This document shows positions 1-10,247 of a stretch of 29,862 bases of DNA, one piece after another (positions within the stretch are counted from its first letter, which is position 1; every line of letters starts with the position of its first letter). Source of the DNA: Cyanophora paradoxa (lineage: Eukaryota; Glaucocystophyceae; Cyanophorales; Cyanophoraceae). The notes beneath the pieces are model-generated. The model did no database searches. It saw nothing but the letters and a program-made list of their open reading frames with translations, and was not told the origin of the DNA. Made by a program: the position numbers and the translations under genes. The stretch is from NCBI GenBank assembly GCA_004431415.1, contig QPMI01000681.1, positions 1 to 29,862 on the forward strand, in the 5' to 3' direction.

Positions 1-3000
1 AGAGTGGTTACTGATATCCATGGACAGAAAAAAGGAAACCACAAGTAGAAAAAGGAAGAGGCGCACCCAGTGGTCCACTCGAGATTGGTGAAGCCCCGGA
101 GGATAACCATTGTTGCCTCCGGTGTTGTTCCCGGTACATCAAGCCGGTGCACTTGACTGGAGACGCTGCAGCGCGCGGCACTTGCGTGGCCGTGCACTCC
201 AGTGCACCGTCGTTTGGCGGTAGGCGAGCCAGCTTCTCGACGTACGCACGTGCTGCGGGGCTCGCTGCCCTCGCGTCCCGTATCGCGGACCTTGCGACCA
301 CGGCGATGCTCCCCCGTACCGATCTGGAGCCTCCTTCCTCCCGTGACATTGCAGGGAACCAGTGCAGTTTCGCCTTCAGGGTATTGCTCAGCGCGTTGAA
401 GTATCGGTTCTCGGTGTTCGCCACGCTGCGACGCGCCCAAGTCAGAGCACGTTCAGCGGGAGAAGGGAAATAAGAAGGAAAAGAAACAAAGGAAAAGAAA
501 GAAAAGAGAAGGGGGTACGCGGACCGTCTGTACAAGCAGGACAGGATGGGTGTCGGAATAGGCCGCTCAGGTGTGCCTAGCCATAGAGGCTTGTTTCGCC
601 TCGTGTATGGCGGAGGCACATACGCCTCAACATCGATGTCCACATCGACCAATTGTCCGCGCCGTTTGGCTGAGTTTCTCGTGAGCTTGAGCATTTGCGA
701 TAACCGTTGCTCGTACCTGTTGGACTTTCCGTGTAGTTCTCCTGTATGCCGTCGCGCCGAGTTCGTCCACCTCGGGGTACTCCTCTCCAGAGTCGTTGCC
801 CCCATTCAGCATCCGGTGTGTTAGAACATCTGACTTGGAGCCCATCTGTTCCAGCACTGCAGCCACTTGCTTCAGAGCCTGAAAGCTGTTCTCCGCTGCG
901 CGACCTGTACCGTATTTCTCCTGCACCGGAATTAGAGTTCAGTAACCCCTTCTGTGGCGTCGTCTTCGTACCCCTCGCACGCACCGCCAGCTCTGGCTTC
1001 ATGCGCAGCCGGGTGAAGAGCTCGTTCGCCGGCGCTTCGTGGTGGAGAACGGCAGGGTTTCCCATTGCCTCGTGGCACGCCTGTGGAGAACGGCAGGGTA
1101 CGCGCATCAGCTCCACGTGTCGGGGGGGGGGGGTACGCGTAGCGAAGGGGAGGGGGGTTGGAGGGGGGGGTAGTCGAACCTCCATTGGACTTGGCGCCTG
1201 TTCGGGAGCCGGGCCTGGGTCTTGACCTGCTTGCCGCGCGGCCTCCCACGCTGCTCGCGCCCGCCTTGCGTTGCCGTGCTCCTCGTCGTCGAATGCCTTG
1301 GCTAGATCTACAAGGCCTTTGAATATGAGCTGGTTGGCAATTGTCGCCCACCGCCGAAAACGCGATTTGCGGACAAGGTCTGAGAAGATAATGCCGACTG
1401 ATATGCTGCTTGCCGGCCCTGCAAGAAGGCGAAGAAGCTCCTTGCCGCTCTTCCGAACAGCCTGCAGGACCTGCACATCGCTTGCAATCTTGCCGCCACG
1501 ACCGACATCCCTGTTGCCTCCGTACGCGTTGCACTTCCGAAGAAGCTTCTTCACCTCCGGGTACGACACGAGATCGTCCTGCGCCTTGCGCTTCCGCCCT
1601 TTCCCACGTGGCAACTCTTCCACCAACGCGGCCTCTGCAGCTGCTGCTGCAAGCTCCACACATGCATGAAGCCTGCGTCGCCATTGGTAAGAAAAAAAAC
1701 TTTACCCCCCCCCCCCCCCCCCCCCCCCCGGATGCATACCACAGCTGGAGTGATTCGCCTTCCCGTGTCTGCTGCTGTGCTGCGTGCACTGATTGAGCGA
1801 GACTGCGGAACTGGCCCTTCATTTCTTCCTTCGTGCCAAGGTACATTGCTTGCTGGCTGAGCCCGAGAGTCGCTTGCATACGCAGAAGGTTGATTTCAGA
1901 CTGTCCGTTTGTGACCTAATATAAAATTAAGAACATGTTACGAAAAGACAGAGCATGAAAGCATCGTGCACCTCCATGAAAGCATTTGCAAGACCTTGTG
2001 CCCGTGCAGGCTCACGGTCCAACTCAGCGTCTCCTGGCCGCAGGGCCAGAAGCTGTGTGAGCACAGCAGCAGCTGAGCGGATCTCGCCATCATCAGGGGC
2101 TGCATCACATTTCGGTTTTCAAAATAGAATGCAGTGATTTGAAGGGGACGTACTGTAGAAATCGAGTGATGAATTGCTCGATCGCCCGTAGAAGAACACC
2201 TCTATCCAGAGCGATAGGAACATCTTCGATTCAACAGCGTATGATCGTTTGTCATCGCTAGTACTTGTGTCATCCTTGCCCTCCTGAAAGTCCAGAGACA
2301 AGATGACCTGACCGGGCAGCAAGTAAGCAGAAGAAGCACGAGGCAAGCTGGCATGGACACGTGCCAGATCTATCTCTCGCAGTCGTCTCTCACGGATGTA
2401 GATCTTGTTGGTATAGAAGCTCGTCACCCGGGCCTTTAGCCAGTCGTAGTGCCTGGCTCGAAGGTCCGTATCCACTGCAAACTCACCGTGCGCCCCTGGC
2501 ACGCCAAGGCCCAGAAATGCACACTGTGCCTGCAGTGAGTGCCGTGCTTCAACTGGCCAAGAAAGATAGATGCTTACGTCCATATCAATGAGCTCATCGA
2601 GTTGAGAAGAGCTTGAGGTATCTTCCTTGTCGCCAGCAGCTATATCAGCATCTGGATGAGGGTCGGGACCGGTGCGCTGAAGGCTTGGCGATTCGAGTGC
2701 GACCTAAATGCAGTATCTCATGGCGAATCTCAAGCTAAAGAAGATCGAGGACGCACAGTGCTCATGAAGTGCTTCAGAGCATGGAGATCCTCCAGTGTCC
2801 GTGTCCGGTTCTTTGCTGGTTCACCTCGAAACTGCAACCGACAAGCGTTCGCCTGAGCTTGCCGAGCCGCTTCTGTCACCTGGAGAAGTTGGTCTTAGAT
2901 TCCATTCGATCAATTCTTTGAGCTGCAGAGCACCTCATCAAGCCAATCAACACAACTCTGAAATTTGGGGCCTCGAAACGCTCCCTTTGTGCCCACAAAC

Positions 3001-4551
3001 AGGTTGCGCAGTGCACGCAGCATCTGCAGGGGCAGGTCGACGATGATGTCCTCCACATAATGCACTTGGGGTCCAGATCTGCAAACATGATAAGACAAAG
3101 AGGCGGCGTGCAGATTCACAGAGAAACGCACAGATCTCGAAGGGTGCATGTGCTTGTCGCCTTCTGCCGCGCCACCAGCGTCGCCGCCCGCTGCGCGTCC
3201 AGGGCGCCACCCGCCGCGCCGCCTCCCGTTGCCGCCTCCCGCGCCGCCTCCCGCGCCGCCCGCGCCGCCTCCCGCGCCGCCTCCGCGCCGCGCACCGGGC
3301 CGGGGGGGGAGGGACAGGGCGGGGGGGCGGGCCCGGGGGAGGGCGGCCGGGGGAGGACGGGCCCGGGGGAGGGGCGGGGCGGGGGGAGGGGGCGGGGGGA
3401 GGGCGGCCGGGGAGGCGGGCCGGGGGGAGGGCGGCCCGGGGAGGGGCGGGCCGGGGGAGGGGGGCGGGGGAGGGGCGGGCCCGGGGGGGGAGGGGCGGCC
3501 CGGGGGGAGGGGCGGAGGCCGGGGGGAGGGCGGGCCGGGGGAGGGCGGGCCCGGGGGAGGGCGGGCACGGGGGGAGGGCGGCCGGGGGAGGGGGGGGCCC
3601 GGGGGAGGGGGGCCCGGGAGGGGAGGGCGGGACAAGCTCAAGGCCGGAGCCGCCCCGAGGCCGCCACGAGCCACACCCGCCGCGCGGCCGCCAGAAGGGG
3701 TTGGGAGATGAGCTGGAGGTCCACTCCATCTCTTCCTCCCCAAAGAGTGTGCTCCTGGGTCGACATGCTGCGCAGTCGGGCATAAGACACCGAAAAGCAG
3801 CATCGCTTGGCCAATGAGAAGCGGTGGACGTCAAGCCCGCGGCGACCGTTAGAACTGAGAACCAGAAGCGATCGCCGGCCCAGCAGCTCTTTGTTAGAGG
3901 TCGGACTCGCTGGGTATGGCGCCGAACACAAAGCGATCGCCGAGCAATGAGAAGGCTCTATGCGCGGGGCAGATCTAGCGATCCAATTGAATAGAGAATC
4001 TCTATGCGAGCAAGCTCGCAGCGCTACGGGAGGCGCACGCACTGCAGGCTTGGCGTTGGCTGGTGCGACGAACTTGAAGCAGCTCCTGCGCAAGCGATCG
4101 CCGGTCAAGGCGGGGCAGATTCTAGCGATCCAATTGAATAGAGAACTCTATGCGAGCAAGCTCGCAGCCGTACGGGAGGCTGGGCACGCACTGCAGGCGT
4201 TGGCGTTGGCTGGTGCGACGAACTTGAAGCAGCTCCTGCGCAAGCGATCGCCGGTCAGAGAGCCTTCTCATCGCTCCGGCGATCGCTAGGCCCTGGTACC
4301 GAGTACTCCGGGGCGATCGCCAGCGCGAAACCGTCGGACGACGGACGCGGCGCCGGCGATCGCTTGAAAAAGGCCCCGGCCAGATCCGAGCCCACGGCCG
4401 GCGGGCATAGTGAACATAGTGCCAAAATTTCGCTCCGAAAACACGCTTTTTAGAAGGATCGGAAGAAAGCGCGCCCAGGCAGGTCCGAGGGCGGTCCGGA
4501 CGTACCTACTGACTCAGAGCTGCTTGCGCTGGGCCCGCCGGGCGACGCCAT
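1..4551 (-). CDS. Gene A, unknown spliced protein, 3' end beyond window
   Basis: This is the leftmost copy of the array gene; function is not recognised. The start codon is at 4551-4549, where the sense context has lost one C relative to the other copies. Exons follow the structure given for gene D, and the copy is cut by position 1 inside the last exon, about 330 nt short of the stop. Visible landmarks on the minus strand are the first-intron GCGATCGC cluster (3868-4363), the minisatellite (3296-3631), the exon with V-T-E-A-A-R near 2870, the exon ending V-E-S-K-M-F near 2220, and the Ala/Lys-rich exon (1180-1672). The intron at 1673-1739 (67 nt) has donor GTATGC, an uninterrupted 25-nt C/G tract and acceptor GACGCAG. 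Oddities are a base lost near 657 that shifts the frame, a 3-bp insertion near 287, and a 150-bp duplication in intron 1. Confidence 0.75.
1705..1729. repeat. C25 homopolymer in intron 8, gene A
   Basis: Uninterrupted C run on the plus strand (G run on the sense strand), a few bases after the GTATGC donor. Confidence 0.95.
3296..3631. repeat. 17-bp G-rich minisatellite, unit 1
   Basis: Degenerate tandem copies of about 17 bp, best read as CGGGCCCGGGGGAGGGG. On the minus strand it is C-rich and free of stops in all frames, so it can be read as a Pro/Gly/Arg/Ala-rich linker in exon 2. Run lengths are unreliable here. Confidence 0.95.
3868..4363. promoter_or_regulatory. GCGATCGC octamer cluster, intron 1 of gene A
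   Basis: Seven intact palindromic octamers. An eighth site, intact in the other copies, has lost a base here (CAGCATCGC near 3800). A role as a protein-binding cluster is an inference from density only. Confidence 0.6.
3962..4257. repeat. Direct duplication of a ~150-bp element, gene A
   Basis: Two adjacent copies of about 146 and 150 bp, each from GCAGATCTAGCGATCC to the octamer followed by CGGTCA. Genes C, D and E have one copy. On the sense strand the element includes CTTGCGCAG, a possible acceptor, followed by G-A-G-C-T-G-C-T-T. Confidence 0.9.
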
Positions 4552-4973
4552 GTTGAGAGATCGAATCCCTGCGCGCCGCCTTACAGCGGCCGAGGAAGGG
4601 GCGACGCTGCAGAATTCGATGATGTGAACCTCGGACAAGCGAAAGCGTGTAGCTAGCGCGCCGCCGGCGCCGCGGGTGAGCCGATGAAGCGAGCGATGTG
4701 TACTCCTCGCGTGCGCGGGGCGGCGAAGTCGCCTGCGGGGCGGGCGTGGCGCCGCGGGCTGGAGCACGGCGCGCGCGCTGCGAAAGCGCTATGCGCGAGC
4801 TTTGCGCGAGCTTTGCGTCGACGCCGGCGCGCCTCACTTTCGAAGTCGGGGTACCCCCCGACTCATTCCCCCTTAAACTTGGGGCTCGGTGGCTTAAAAG
4901 CGAAGGCTCTGGGGTACATCGACGAAATTTGACTTGCTCCACAAAATTGCAAGGCGGCTCAAGAACTCTACGC
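4552..4973 (-). promoter_or_regulatory. Spacer between genes B and A (422 bp)
   Basis: Same content as the spacer at 15030-15450. The inverted repeat is most complete here: AGTCGGGG and CCCCGACT within 4844-4863. Confidence 0.5.
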
Positions 4974-7900
4974 TCACTGGAAGTTCAACTGCGGCCCTAC
5001 AAACTGCTTGCACCGCTCCACTAGCTCATCTAGTCTACCTGGTCAGCAAACCGATCCTCCTCGGCCACTAGCGGCTGCGAAACCATTCTTTCGCAACCGC
5101 AACAAATGGTGCGCAGTCCATTGGCTGCGCTGGTGTGCCCGGCGCATACACCGACCCATCGAGGCGAGAAAAGAATCTCGAGCACGCGTCAGCTCGGCAT
5201 CTTGCCTTGAAGATGACCAGCGGTCGTGTGGAAGGTCATATCATGCACAGGCTCCGGAGCTGAAGAGGCCTGCACTAATGCAGCGGCGTGACTCTTGATG
5301 GTGACTCTGCTCTGATATATATGAGCTCGAGGCAATCAGCAAGATGGTTACTGATATCCATGACAGAAAAAAGGAAACCACAAGTAGAAAAAGGAAGAGG
5401 CGCACGGCCAGTGGTCCCACTCGAATTGGTGAAGCCCCGGAGGATAACCATTGTTCCTCCGTGTTGTTCCCGTACATCAAGCCGTGCACTTGACTGGAGA
5501 CGCTGCAGCGCGCGCACCTGCGTGGCCGTGCACTCCAGTGCACCGTCGTTTGGCGTAGGCGAGCCAGCTTCTCGACGTACGCACGTGCTGCGGGCTCGCT
5601 GCCCTCGCGTCCCGTATCGCGGTTGCGACCACGGCGATGCTCCCCCGTACCGATCTGGAGCCTCCTTCCTCCCGTGACATTGCAGGAACCATGCAGTTCG
5701 CCTTCAGGTATTGCTCAGCGCGTTGAAGTATCGGTTCTCGGTTCGCCACGCTGCGACGCGCCCAAGTCAGAGCACGTTCAGCGGGAGAAGGGAAATAAGA
5801 AGGAAAAGAAACAAAGGAAAAGAAGAAAAGAGAAGGGGTACGCGGACCGTCTGTACAAGCAGGACAGATGGGTGTCGGAATAGGCCGCTCAGGTGCCTAG
5901 CCATAGAGGCTTGTTTCGCTCGTGTATGGCGGAGGCACATACGCCTCAACATCGATGTCCACATCGACAATTGTCCCGCGCCGTTTGGCTGAGTTTCTCG
6001 TGAGCTTGAGCATTTGCGATAACCGTTGCTCGTACCTGTTGGACTTTCCGTGTAGTTCTCCTGTATGCCGTCGCGCCGAGTTCGTCCACCTCGGGTACTC
6101 CTCTCCAGAGTCGTTGCCCCCATTCAGCATCCGGTGTGTTAGAACATCTGACTTGGAGCCCATCTGTTCCAGCACTGCAGCCACTTGCTTCAGAGCCTGA
6201 AAGCTGTTCTCCGCGCGCGACCTTACCGTATTTCTCCTGCACCGGAATTAGAGTTCAGTAACCCCTTCTGTGCGTCGTCTTCGTACCCCTCGCACGCACC
6301 GCCAGCTCTGGCTCATGCGCAGCCGGGTGAAGAGCTCGTTCGCCGGCGCTTCGTGGTGGAGAACGGCAGGGTTTCCATTGCCTCGTGGCACGCCTGTGGA
6401 GAACGGCAGGGTACGCGCATCAGCTCCACGTGTCGGGGGGGGGGGGTACGCGTAGCGAAGGGGAGGGGTTGGAGGGGGGGGTAGTCGAACCTCCATTGGA
6501 CTTGGCGCCTGTTCGGGAGCGGGCCTGGGTCTTGACCTGCTTGCCGCGCGGCCTCCCACGCTGCTCGCGCCCGCCTTGCGTTGCCGTGCTCCTCGTCGTC
6601 GAATGCCTTGGCTAGATCTACAAGGCCTTGAATATGAGCTGGTTGGCAATTGTCGCCCACCGCCGAAAACGCGATTTGCGGACAAGTCTGAGAAGATAAT
6701 GCCGACTGATATGCTGCTTGCCGGCCCTGCAAGAAGCGAAGAAGCTCCTTGCCGCTCTTCCGAACAGCCTGCAGGACCTGCACATCGCTTGCAATCTTGC
6801 CGCCACGACCGACATCCCTGTTGCCTCCGTACGCGTTGCACTTCCGAAGAAGCTCTTCACCTCCGGGTACGACACGAGATCGTCCTGCGCTTGCGCTTCC
6901 GCCTTTCCCACGTGGCAACTCTTCCACCAACGCGGCCTCTGCAGCTGCTGCTGCAAGCTCCACACATGCATGAAGCCTGCGTCGCCATTGTAAGAAAAAA
7001 AACTTTACCCCCCTCCGCCCCCCCCCCCCCCCCCGGATGCATACCACAGCTGGAGTGATTCGCCTTCCCGTGTCTGCTGCTGTGCTGCGTGCACTGATTG
7101 AGCGAGACTGCGGAACTGCCCTTCATTTCTTCCTTCGTGCCAAGGTACATTGCTTGCTGGCTGAGCCCGAGAGTCGCTTGCATACGCAGAAGGTTGATTT
7201 CAGACTGTCCGTTTGTGACCTAATATAAAATTAAAGAACATGTTACGAAAAGACAGAGCATGAAAGCATCGTGCACCTCCATGAAAGCATTTGCAAGACC
7301 TTGTGCCCGTGCAGGCTCACGGTCCAACTCAGCGTCTCCTGGCCGCAGGGCCAGAAGCTGTTGAGCACAGCAGCAGCTGAGCGGATCTCGCCATCATCAG
7401 GGCTGCATCACATTTCGGTTTTCAAAATAGAATGCAGTGATTTGAAGGGGACGTACTGTAGAAATCGAGTGATGAATTGCTCGATCGCCCGTAGAAGAAC
7501 ACCTCTATCCAGAGCGATAGAACATCTTCGATTCAACAGCGTATGATCGTTTGTCATCGCTAGTACTTTGTTCATCCTTGCCCTCCTGAAAGTCCAGAGA
7601 CAAGATGACCTGACCGGGCAGCAAGTAAGCAGAAGAAGCACGAGGCAAGCTGGCATGGACACGTGCCAGATCTATCTCTCGCAGTCGTCTCTCACGGATG
7701 TAGATCTTGTTGGTATAGAAGCTCGTCACCCGGCCTTTAGCCAGTCGTAGTGCCTGGCTCGAAGGTCCGTATCCACTGCAAACTCACCGTGCGCCCCTGG
7801 CACGCCAAGGCCCAGAAATGCACACTGTGCCTGCAGTGAGTGCCGTGCTTCAACTGGCCAAGATAGATAGATGCTTACGTCCATATCAATGAGCTCATCG

Positions 7901-9832
7901 AGTTGAGAAAGCTTGAGGTATCTTCCTTGTCGCCAGCAGCTATATCAGCATCTGGATGAGGGTCGGGACCGGTGCGCTGAAGGCTTGGCGATTCGAGTGC
8001 GACCTAAATGCAGTATCTCATGGCGAATCTCAAGCTAAAGAAGATCGAGGACGCACAGTGCTCATGAAGTGCTTCAGAGCATGGAGATCCTCCAGTGTCC
8101 GTGTCCGTTCTTTGCTGGTTCACCTCGAAACTGCAACCGACAAGCGTTCGCCTGAGCTTGCCGAGCCGCTTCTGTCACCTGGATAAGTTGGTCTTAGATT
8201 CCATTCGATCAATTCTTTGAGCTGCAGAGCACCTCATCAAGCCAATCAACACAACTCTGAAATTTGGGGCCTCGAAACGCTCCCTTTGTGCCCACAAACA
8301 GGTTGCGCAGTGCACGCAAGCATCTGGCAGGGGCAGGTCGACGATGATGTCCTCCACATAATGCACTTGGGGGTCCAGATCTGCAAACATGATAAGACAA
8401 AGAGGCGGCGTGCAGATTTCACAGAGAAACGCACAGATCTCGAAGGGTGCATGTGCTTGTCGCCTTCTGCCAGCGCCACCAGCGTCGCCGCCCGCTGCGC
8501 CGTCCAGGGCGCCACCCGCCGCGCCGCCTCCCGTGCCGCCTCCCGCCGCTCCCGCGCCGCCTCCCGCGCCGCCTCCCGCGCCGCCTCCCGCGCGCGCACC
8601 GGCCGGGGAGGGGGGACAGGGCCGGGGGGGGGCGGCCGGGGGAGGGCGGCCGGGGAGGACGGCCCGGGGGAGGCGGGCCGGGGAGGGGGGGGCGGAGGGG
8701 CGGCCCGGGAGGGCGGGCCCGGGGAGGGGCGGCCCGGGGAGGGCGGGCCGGGGAGGGGGGCGGGGGAGGGCGGCCCGGGGAGGGCGGCCCGGGGAGGGGC
8801 GGCCCGGGGGAGGGGCGGCCGGGGGAGGGACGGGCCGGGGAGGGCGGGCCGGGGAGGACGGCCGGGGGAGGCGGGCCGGGGAGGGGCGGGCCCGGGAGGG
8901 AGGCGGGGACAAGCTCAAGGCCGGAGCCGCCCCCGAGGCCGCCCACGAGGCCACCACCCGCCGCGCGGCCCGCCAGAAGGGGTTGGGAGATGAGCTGGAG
9001 GTCCACTCCATCTCTTCCTCCCAAAGAGTGTGCTCCTGGGGTCGACATGCTGCGCAGTCGGCATAAGACACCGAAAAGCAGCGATCGCTTGGCCAATGAG
9101 AAGGCGGTGGACGTCAAGCCCGCGGCGACCGTTAGAACTGAGAACCAGAAGCGATCGCCGGCCCAGCAGCTCTTTGTTAGAGGTCGGACTCGCTGGGTAT
9201 GGCGCCGAACACAAAGCGATCGCCGAGCAATGAGAAGGCTCTATGCGCGGGCAGATCTAGCGATCCAATTGAATAGAGAATCTCTATGCGAGCAAGCTCG
9301 CAGCGCTACGGGAGGCGGGCACGCACTGCAGGCGTTGGCGTTGGCTGGTGCGACGAACTTGAAGCAGCTCCTGCGCAAGCGATCGCCGGTCAGAGCGCGG
9401 GCAGATCTAGCGATCCAATTGAATAGAGAATCTCTATGCGAGCAAGCTCGCAGCGCTACGGGAGGCGGGCACGCACTGCAGGCGTTGGCGTTGGCTGGTG
9501 CGACGAACTTGAAGCAGCTCCTGCGCAAGCGATCGCCGGTCAGAGAGCCTTCTCATCGCTCCGGCGATCGCTAGGCCTGGTACCGAGTACTCCGGGCGAT
9601 CGCCAGCGCGAACCGTCGGACGACGGACGCGGCGCCGGCGATCGCTTGAAAAAGGCCCCGGCCAGATCCGAGCCCACGGCCGGCGGCATAGTGAACATAG
9701 TGCCAAAATTTCGCTCCGAAAACACGCTTTTTAGAAGGATCGGAAGAAAGCGCGCCCAGGCAGGTCCGAGGGCGGTTCCGGGACGTACCTACTGACTCAG
9801 AGCTGCTTGCGCTGGCCGCCGGGCGACGCCAT
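4974..9832 (-). CDS. Gene B, unknown spliced protein, complete copy
   Basis: This is a complete copy of the array gene, from the start codon at 9832 to the TGA at 4976-4974. It has the same exon order as gene D. Its sequence is the most damaged in the window: many one-base losses relative to the other copies occur between about 5342 and 6250, so the last exons read in three different frames. These losses are probably sequencing or assembly errors and not decay, because substitutions are almost absent. It shares the 150-bp intron-1 duplication with gene A (9245-9544), and the interrupted C tract (CCTCCG inside the run, 7008-7034) with genes C and D. It has eight GCGATCGC octamers in intron 1, the most of any copy. 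Confidence 0.75.
7008..7034. repeat. Interrupted C tract in intron 8, gene B
   Basis: C run broken by T and G near its start (CCCCCCTCCG), the same break as in genes C and D. Confidence 0.95.
8601..8908. repeat. 17-bp G-rich minisatellite, unit 2
   Basis: Same repeat as in unit 1 and the shortest complete tract, about 308 bp. Shortened forms such as GGGGAGGG are frequent, in keeping with the many base losses of this copy. Confidence 0.95.
9081..9645. promoter_or_regulatory. GCGATCGC octamer cluster, intron 1 of gene B
   Basis: Eight octamers, one more than in the other copies because one lies in the duplicated 150-bp element. Confidence 0.6.
9245..9544. repeat. Direct duplication of a 150-bp element, gene B
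   Basis: Two copies of exactly 150 bp (9245-9394 and 9395-9544), essentially identical. The same duplication is in gene A and absent from genes C, D and E. Confidence 0.95.
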
Positions 9833-10247
9833 GGTGAGAGATCGAATCCCTGCGCGCCGCCTTACAGCGGCCGAGGAAGGGGCGACGGCTGCAGAATTCG
9901 ATGATGTGAACCTCGGACAAGCGAAAGCGTGTAGCTAGCGCGCCGCCGCGCCGCGGGTGAGCCGATGAAGCGAGCGATGTGTACTCCTCGCGTGCGCGGG
10001 CGCGGCGAAGTCGCCTGCGGGGCGGCGTGGCGCCGCGGGCTGAGCACGGCGCGCGCGCTGCGAAGCGCTATGCGCGAGCTTTGCGCGAGCTTTGCGTCGA
10101 CGCCGCGCGCCTCACTTTCGAAGGTCGGGTACCCCCGACTCATTCCCCCTAAACTTGGGGCTCGGTGGCTTAAAAGCGAAGGCTCTGGGTACATCGACGA
10201 AATTTGACTTGCTCCACAAAATTGCAAGGCGCTCAAGAACTCTACGC
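9833..10247 (-). promoter_or_regulatory. Spacer between genes C and B (415 bp)
   Basis: Same content. The inverted repeat at 10123-10140 is shortened to GGTCGGGTACCCCCGACT. Base losses flank the gene B start (CCATGGTGAG). Confidence 0.5.

Noticed and set aside
2119-2583. Single-exon minus-strand protein of about 154 residues containing D-L-R-A-R-H-Y-D-W
   Set aside because: It is real coding sequence but not a separate gene: it is exon 6 plus read-through of introns 5 and 6. Canonical splice sites at both ends join it in phase to its neighbours.
3296-3631. CRISPR-like array
   Set aside because: The repeats are 17 bp, contiguous and degenerate, with no unique spacers.
8447-9574. Long plus-strand frame of 375 codons across the minisatellite and intron-1 region, with a repeated A-I-Q-L-N-R-E-S-L motif
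   Set aside because: The minisatellite lacks stops in all frames, so long frames there mean little. The repeated motif is the 150-bp duplication read antisense. The frame is broken in other copies and lies opposite a gene supported by splice sites.
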